A stretch of DNA of 24,198 nt from NCBI GenBank assembly GCA_001662425.1, contig BDDC01001550.1, positions 1 to 24,198 of the forward strand. The letters are read 5' to 3'. Origin of the DNA: Chlamydomonas sphaeroides (Eukaryota; Chlorophyta; Chlorophyceae; Chlamydomonadales; Chlamydomonadaceae). A model generated the notes under the pieces. That model was not told the origin of the DNA, did no database searches, and saw only the letters and a list, made by a program, of their open reading frames with translations. A program made the translations under genes and the position numbers. Below, one piece after another: positions 20,801 through 24,198 of the stretch; position 1 is the first letter of the stretch; every line of letters starts with the position of its first letter.

Positions 20801-22739
20801 CCTCACTCGTCCCCGGTGGTGCGCACGGCGCCCTCGTAGGTGATGTAGTTGGTGTAGTAGGGCCAGTCCGGCGACTTGATGCGGTCCAGCGCCGCGAAGC
20901 CGGGGTGCGCGGCCATGCGGAAGGCCGGCCCCAGGGGCGCACAGGGAGGGGCCGCCGCCATGCGCTGCGCCAGGTCGGCCTTGAGGCCTGAAGGGGGCAG
21001 GCAGTGAGCGGGTGCGAGTGGGGCGGGGGTGCAGGCCGTGACACCCGAGCAGGCCTCGGAACGCGGTGCCCGCCCCGGTAGGCGTGCGGGGCAGGCGTGC
21101 GGGGCAGTGGGGCGGGCGGGCGGGCAGGGTGCGCAGGCCCCTGCAGCCGCTGCACGCAGTGCCGACGCACCCTCGAGATGGTGCGACTGCTCGTTCTGGC
21201 CCGGCAGCAGCAGCAGCTCCACGGGCAGCCAAGCCAGCGGCCGCAGCGGCAGGCCCAGCACGGCGTTGGGCGCCGGGCCGCCGGGCGCCGTGCCCCTGTC
21301 GTGCTCCAGGGCCCAGTGCGCGCTGCGGGGCACAACCAGCAGGTGCAGCCAGTGAGTGCAGCCGCGCCGTCAGCCTTGGGCCCAGACCTCCTGGGGAGGG
21401 TGCGGCTGCCGCGAACGCCATGCTGCGGCGTCTTTGGCTTCGGGCCCCACCTCAGCAGCTGCGCCAGGTGCACTTCGGGCGCCGCGGGCCCGCACACGCC
21501 GCCGCCGCCCTGCGCCGCCCGCTGCGCGGCCTCCATGGCGACCTCCATGCGGCGGCAGCGGCCCCCACGCGCCGGCTCTGACGCGTAGGCCGCTACCGGG
21601 GAGGGGCACGGCAGGCAGGCGCAGAGCGTCAGCAGCAGGATGCGGGCTGGCCCCCGGGCTCGGCTGCTGGCGCAGGCGGCTGTACGCACCTGAGGTGTCG
21701 ATCCACACGAAGCGTGCAGCGCACGCCCGTAGCTGCGGCCCCAGCTCCGCCAGCTTGGCTGCATAGTCCTTGGCGTCGTCTCCCAGCTCCACCGCCTCGC
21801 CTTGCGGGCAACAGGGGGGAACAGGGGCGAAGGCACGCGGGTATGGGCATGCCGAGCTCCGCTCGCCTGGCGGGGATCTCCGGACAGGGCCCTGCGCGCG
21901 ATGCGAGGGGGGTTGGGGCAGCGGCAGGGCGCCTGAAAAATTACCGTTTGGCGGCGGCGCGAGCGAGAGCAGAAAGGTGACCGTGGGCGAGACCGCGCCG
22001 GGCGCATGCCGCGAGGCCGCGGCGTCCAAGACCGCGGGCAGGTGGTGCGCCAGGTGCCGCAGCGTCCGCCGGAGCCAGTCGTTGCCGTTGCACGGCGGGG
22101 CCAGGGTGGCAGACTTGCGGACCCCGGGCAGGGCTTCCACTGCGCGCATCAGCTGCACCAGCGCTTCCTTTGATGGGCAGCGGCCACTGGCCTGGGAGCC
22201 TGTGCGAAGTGGACACGCCATGGCTGGGTGAGCAACGGGCTTGCAGGCCGAGGCTCCCTCGCTGCCCTGGCGTGGGGCTCACCGGCGATGGCGCCCGCGG
22301 CCGCAGCAGTGCTGCCAGGGGCGGCCTTGGGCTGTAACAACTGGACTGTGTCGCTGACCTTGTGGCTCCTGCATATAAAGGACGCCCGTCAGCGCGACTG
22401 CCCATGCGAGCGTCTTGGCCGCGACAGCTGCACACGTCAGCCGCCTCACTGTGAGCTGAACCAGAGATATGAGAAAGACGTCGGGCATCCATGGAGCTGC
22501 AAGTCAATTATGGACGCGCGCACAATCGCCTCGAACTCCTTGTATGGCGTTGTGCCGAACTCCCGCTCCTGAAGCCCCTCCGCGACACGCAGGCTAGCAT
22601 CCACGGTGGTGCTGGTGATAGCGACTCCGCCATCGCCGGGCAGCGGGGCGTGGACATCCTTAAGGACCACAATGTGGTGCTCGCGCGGCCTTACGCAGGC
22701 CTCCGCTGGAGCAGCAGGCTCCGATAAAGTATCATCCAT
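8857..22739 (-). CDS. Giant 3208-residue nuclear-type protein, possible Treslin/TICRR (Sld3-family) replication factor, 26 exons
   Basis: Exons: 22450-22739, 22283-22368, 21945-22199, 21690-21800, 21451-21592, 21171-21322, 20807-20987, 20564-20622, 20275-20459, 19745-20068, 19465-19605, 19198-19337, 18582-18985, 18305-18428, 17981-18077, 17718-17819, 17301-17428, 17113-17138, 16825-16965, 16592-16688, 16250-16381, 15764-15965, 15475-15596, 14801-15243, 14545-14606, 8857-14337. These total 9627 nt and keep phase at every junction. The ATG at 22739 has A at -3, G at +4 and an in-frame TGA two codons upstream. Residues 1-425 look like an alpha/beta globular module; 427-690 are a Gly/Ala/Pro linker with an acidic end; 690-1110 hold helical segments; 1214-1361 are basic; 1383-3208 are a low-complexity tail. 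Order and spacing of N-terminal motifs suggest the Treslin family, which brings CDK signalling to replication origins. The exon chain is well supported; the family call is tentative. Confidence 0.75.
10722..10784 (-). other. Second non-repetitive island in the tail (about residues 2567-2588)
   Basis: The frame reads LPIFTRFADFPNRRFQSAQR, with four Phe in 20 residues within a segment otherwise free of aromatics. It is a candidate linear docking motif. Confidence 0.4.
11155..11300 (-). other. Short non-repetitive island in the tail (about residues 2395-2442)
   Basis: Inside the Ala-rich tail the frame reads MFVGKFEATGVSPTTLHEML followed by TGKLVRKSRSRMATAIKP. It contains Phe, Val, Met, Thr and His, which are rare around it, and ends in a basic patch. 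It reads as a candidate short conserved motif, perhaps a binding peptide or degron. Confidence 0.45.
14801..15243 (-). other. Basic segment with a CDK-type site (exon 24, residues 1214-1361)
   Basis: A basic RRPTLLARP start leads to a short helix (LAEIKEDQMRRQR), NLNALFEREG, and then TPAKRARSGARP, in which T1287-P-A-K/R is a consensus CDK site. SSPDT and PTPLDQRGK follow. In human Treslin, as recalled, an RRNLF element precedes the SP-x-K/R sites whose phosphorylation recruits TopBP1. The arrangement here is similar but not proven homologous. Confidence 0.35.
15275..15316. repeat. 12-bp tandem repeat, 3.5 copies, near the acceptor of exon 24
   Basis: Units gacacccttgtt (15275-15286), gacacccttgtc (15287-15298), gacacccttgtt (15299-15310) and a partial gacacc. 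On the sense strand the array lies about 32 nt upstream of the exon 24 acceptor at 15243/15244 and is purine-rich there, where a pyrimidine tract would be expected. Confidence 0.9.
15764..18985 (-). other. Middle module of the giant protein (exons 13-22, residues 689-1173)
   Basis: Exon 13 begins with MLAFLKGPLKKAIKADEERL, a basic helix, followed by a Gln/Ala-rich stretch and LTSTLGDARSRYLKR. Helical segments follow: LRLLLDAARQHAVAGVQALL (exon 14), IYDLLRLAWGCDGFLVLRQH and NTLCGLLYMGARYIYAMEEL (exons 17-18), ADALRETLDHGVPLMAAHV (exon 19) and GSWVAVLLELLAAMYGG (exon 20). Exons 21-22 are acidic and then Gly/Ala/Ser-rich. If the Treslin assignment holds, the Cdc45-binding helical domain should lie here. 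I do not recognise it directly. Confidence 0.5.
16101..16230. repeat. 10-bp-period minisatellite in intron 21 of the giant gene
   Basis: About twelve units of a 10-bp repeat, consensus (t/c)cccg(g/a)ccct, run in register. The best-kept units are at 16131-16180. The array starts about 20 nt inside the 5' end of the intron (sense strand AGGG(C/T)CGGG) and does not enter the exon ending at 16250. Confidence 0.85.
19136..19161. repeat. (CA)13 microsatellite in intron 12 of the giant gene
   Basis: Thirteen uninterrupted CA units on the plus strand, (TG)13 on the sense strand, start 36 nt inside the 5' end of the 212-bp intron 18986-19197. Confidence 0.95.
19465..20068 (-). other. Low-complexity Gly/Ala/Pro linker exons 10 and 11 (residues 488-642)
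   Basis: Exon 10 encodes imperfect repeats built on RPAGAGG and IPARA, followed by Ala runs. Exon 11 encodes a run of nine Ala and an Ala-rich remainder. Both exons are flanked by phase-0 introns (324 and 141 nt), so either could be skipped without a frameshift. Most likely this is a flexible linker between the N-terminal module and the middle module. Confidence 0.75.
20564..22739 (-). other. N-terminal globular module of the giant protein (residues 1-425, exons 1-8)
   Basis: Hydrophobic strands and amphipathic helices alternate here. Landmarks are SYLWFSSQ (about 90-97), VTFLLSLAPPP (about 198-208), RFVWIDTS (about 240-247), LRPLAWLPVELLLLPG (about 322-337), DWPYYTNYITYEG and YIGVIRPDT (about 407-415). 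Human Treslin, from memory, has in the same order a KFFDSQ segment, a FLLAPCP strand, a YWVDTT strand, a LEPL segment and a GVISP segment at broadly similar positions. A vWA-like fold such as that of INTS13 is the main alternative. The homology needs a profile search; the motifs are directly visible. Confidence 0.4.
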
Positions 22740-23476
22740 GTTTCAGAATGGCCAGCGGGGCCGGTGGTGACAGCAGGTCAGCTCGTTTTAAATTTGCGCG
22801 CGCCGTTGGACATGGCCTTCGCGCGCGCCGAGGATAGTCAGCTATATGTGTTGTGACTGTGTATAGCAGCGCAAGTAAGCGAACGCTGCTCAGTGACCCG
22901 TCACCCCAACGATCCAATTAGGACGCGGTAATTACACGGAGTGGGCGTGACAGAAGGCGAACCAACGGCCCCCCAAAGCCGGCAATCAGGAGGCAACTCC
23001 CTTCAGCCGATTCCCCATGTCCCCCGCCCGGATTGGTATTCGGGGCAAGGGAAAGCTTCCATACCACCCTCCGGCGCGCCCAATCACTCAACACACCGCG
23101 GACGGTGACAAGAGAGGGTTCCGTTTCAAGTTTACGGACAGTGCGTAAACACCTCATAATGAGGGCAAGACAGATATGAAGGGACACTACTCCGCACAAG
23201 GTTGTACTGCATGGGCCTTGCGCAAAACCTTCTTGCCGTCGCGCCGTAATTGCTGCCACAGACTTTGGGATAACTGCATTCTTTACTCCGCTACTAGGTG
23301 CAATTGCCCTTGAACGTTAAGACAAAAGTCTGTTTACGGCAACTGCGGCACGCGCCCATAGCTCTTGTCGAGCTGCTACAGCTGATGACAAGACGCCAGT
23401 GTAGCAGCATCACGCAGTGGGAGTCACGAAACGCCAGTCTCCACGTAGATGGCGACGCCTTGCCCCGTCGCCGCTC
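22740..23476. promoter_or_regulatory. Divergent promoter region between the giant gene and the DOMON gene
   Basis: 737 bp separate two opposed ATGs. The part next to the giant gene holds an A/T-rich aaatttaaaac stretch on the minus strand about 46-57 bp from its ATG, and the duplicated GCGCGCGCC element. The part next to the DOMON gene is less GC-rich and has no clear TATA box. No open frame here has support. The 5' UTRs of both genes must lie inside it; transcription starts cannot be placed. Confidence 0.6.
22793..22830. promoter_or_regulatory. Duplicated GCGCGCGCC element, E2F-like
   Basis: TTTGCGCGCGCCG (22793-22805) and TTCGCGCGCGCCG (22818-22830) are direct copies 25 bp apart, 54-91 bp upstream of the giant gene's ATG. 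The second differs by one base from the E2F consensus TTTCGCGC. E2F/DP control would suit a replication gene, but the match is short and the region is GC-rich. Confidence 0.3.
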
Positions 23477-24128
23477 ATGATGCACTCACAACGAGCGCTA
23501 ACAGCACTGTCATGTTCGCTGGTCGTATTGCTCCTGTCGTCGGCCCCGCGCGCAACTCACACGGCATCTTGTGGGCAGTGGTCCGGCTGGCCTTTCTGCC
23601 GGGAGCTCAACCCTACGCCCAGTACCGGCATTGATGCCGGTGCGCCACTGGCAATCTATTGGCGCGGCGAAGGTGCGCGGGTGACACGCGGCAATAGTGC
23701 GGCACGCCGTACGTCCGAAGCCCTTCAACAGTGCCCTCGTTGGGCTTGCACGCGTCGACAGTGGCGTATGGGCTGTCCGGGTTACGCAGCCAGCGCGACT
23801 GAGTTGAAACTTGCACCACTTCAGCTTCGTACTACAAACACAAGCGAGCGACAACCGGAGAACGCCACCTGGAGGCTGCTAGCTGCGCCACTTGTCGCCC
23901 ATGCGCCGCAGCAGCGCACATGGCACAACACACGGCGTCTTGTTTAGCACCGTACTGCTTCTTGCTGGCGGCCGCACCCGCGGCCGCACTTAACCGCCGG
24001 ACCCCGCGGCCTCCCCCCAGCCCGCCCGCCTGCCCCTGTGCTGCCATCCGCAGGCGACTCCATCACCTTTGGCCTGCAGCTGGATGGCGAGCAGTGGGCC
24101 TGGCTGGGGCTGGGCCTGTCGGAGGCAG
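23477..24128 (+). CDS. Secreted or membrane DOMON-domain protein, 5' end (exons 1-2; continues past the window)
   Basis: Exon 1 is 23477-23672; exon 2 is 24054-24128. The donor is gaag|gtgcgc and the acceptor ccgcag|gcgact. The junction codon (g+gc, Gly) gives LAIYWRGEGDSITFGLQLDG, followed by WAWLGLGLSEAG after a donor gtgcgc at 24129. This is the first half of a DOMON domain (strand, turn, ITF strand, W(V/L)ALGFS-type strand), a heme- or sugar-binding beta-sandwich found in extracellular proteins and cytochrome b561 fusions. Residues 1-29 form a signal peptide: a short basic start, the core ALSCSLVVLLL, then small residues. A short Cys-containing segment (CGQWSGWPFC) precedes the domain. 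The ATG at 23477 is followed at once by a second ATG with the better context (A at -3). Ninety residues are visible. What follows the DOMON domain cannot be seen. Confidence 0.75.
23673..24053 (+). other. Intron 1 of the DOMON gene
   Basis: A 381-bp intron defined by the domain-restoring splice. The frame continuing past the donor to 23947 loses all resemblance to the domain, which supports removal. It contains a gcggccgc-acc-gcggccgc palindromic pair near 23970-23990. Confidence 0.75.
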
Positions 24129-24198
24129 GTGCGCGCAGCACCGCCGGGCGACCAGGGGCGGCGCATCCCCCGCGCACGCGGCGTTGCCTCCGGCCCCC

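Noticed and set aside
22369..22381. tataaag as a TATA box on the plus strand
   Set aside because: It lies inside intron 1 of the giant gene, directly at the acceptor, and no plus-strand gene starts downstream of it.
23673..23947. Reading exon 1 of the DOMON gene on to the stop near 23947
   Set aside because: The continuation has no domain features, whereas splicing at 23672 restores a DOMON domain in frame.

Overview
The window looks like nuclear DNA of a GC-rich green alga (Chlorophyta, probably Chlamydomonadales/volvocine or a close group). The reasons are many short exons joined by gtgag/gtgcg/gtggg donors and cag acceptors, very Ala/Gly/Pro-rich proteins, a Pro/Ser-rich spacer typical of algal wall proteins, and a candidate TGTAA polyadenylation signal. 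The species cannot be named from the sequence. No rRNA, tRNA, transposase, CRISPR array or bacterial-style operon was seen.

Four protein-coding genes can be supported by joining exons across splice sites with reading phase preserved. (1) 1-961, plus strand: the 3' end of a gene for a secreted, probably N-glycosylated extracellular or wall protein (three exons, 5' end outside the window). (2) 3641-7360, minus strand: a complete 11-exon, 369-residue FAD/NAD(P)H oxidoreductase of the AIFM2/FSP1 type; one of its introns must be GC-AG. (3) 8857-22739, minus strand: one 26-exon gene for a 3208-residue protein. Its first 1382 residues come from 25 short exons and its last 1826 residues, a low-complexity Ala/Pro/Glu/Lys tail, from a single 5.5 kb exon. 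Motif order in the N-terminal part resembles the replication-origin firing factor Treslin/TICRR (Sld3 family); this is a hypothesis from memory. (4) 23477-end, plus strand: the 5' end of a gene with a signal peptide and the start of a DOMON domain, running off the right edge.

Layout: genes 1 and 2 converge across about 2.7 kb of UTR and intergenic DNA that holds a foldback cluster of GTCAC/GTGAC motifs. Genes 3 and 2 are in tandem on the minus strand, about 1.5 kb apart. Genes 3 and 4 diverge from a 737 bp shared promoter region with a duplicated GCGCGCGCC element. Several introns carry small tandem repeats.

Most long open frames on the plus strand between 3.6 and 22 kb are antisense shadows of GC-rich minus-strand exons. 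No functional link between the four genes is evident: two encode secreted proteins, one a membrane-associated or soluble redox enzyme, and one a probable nuclear protein.
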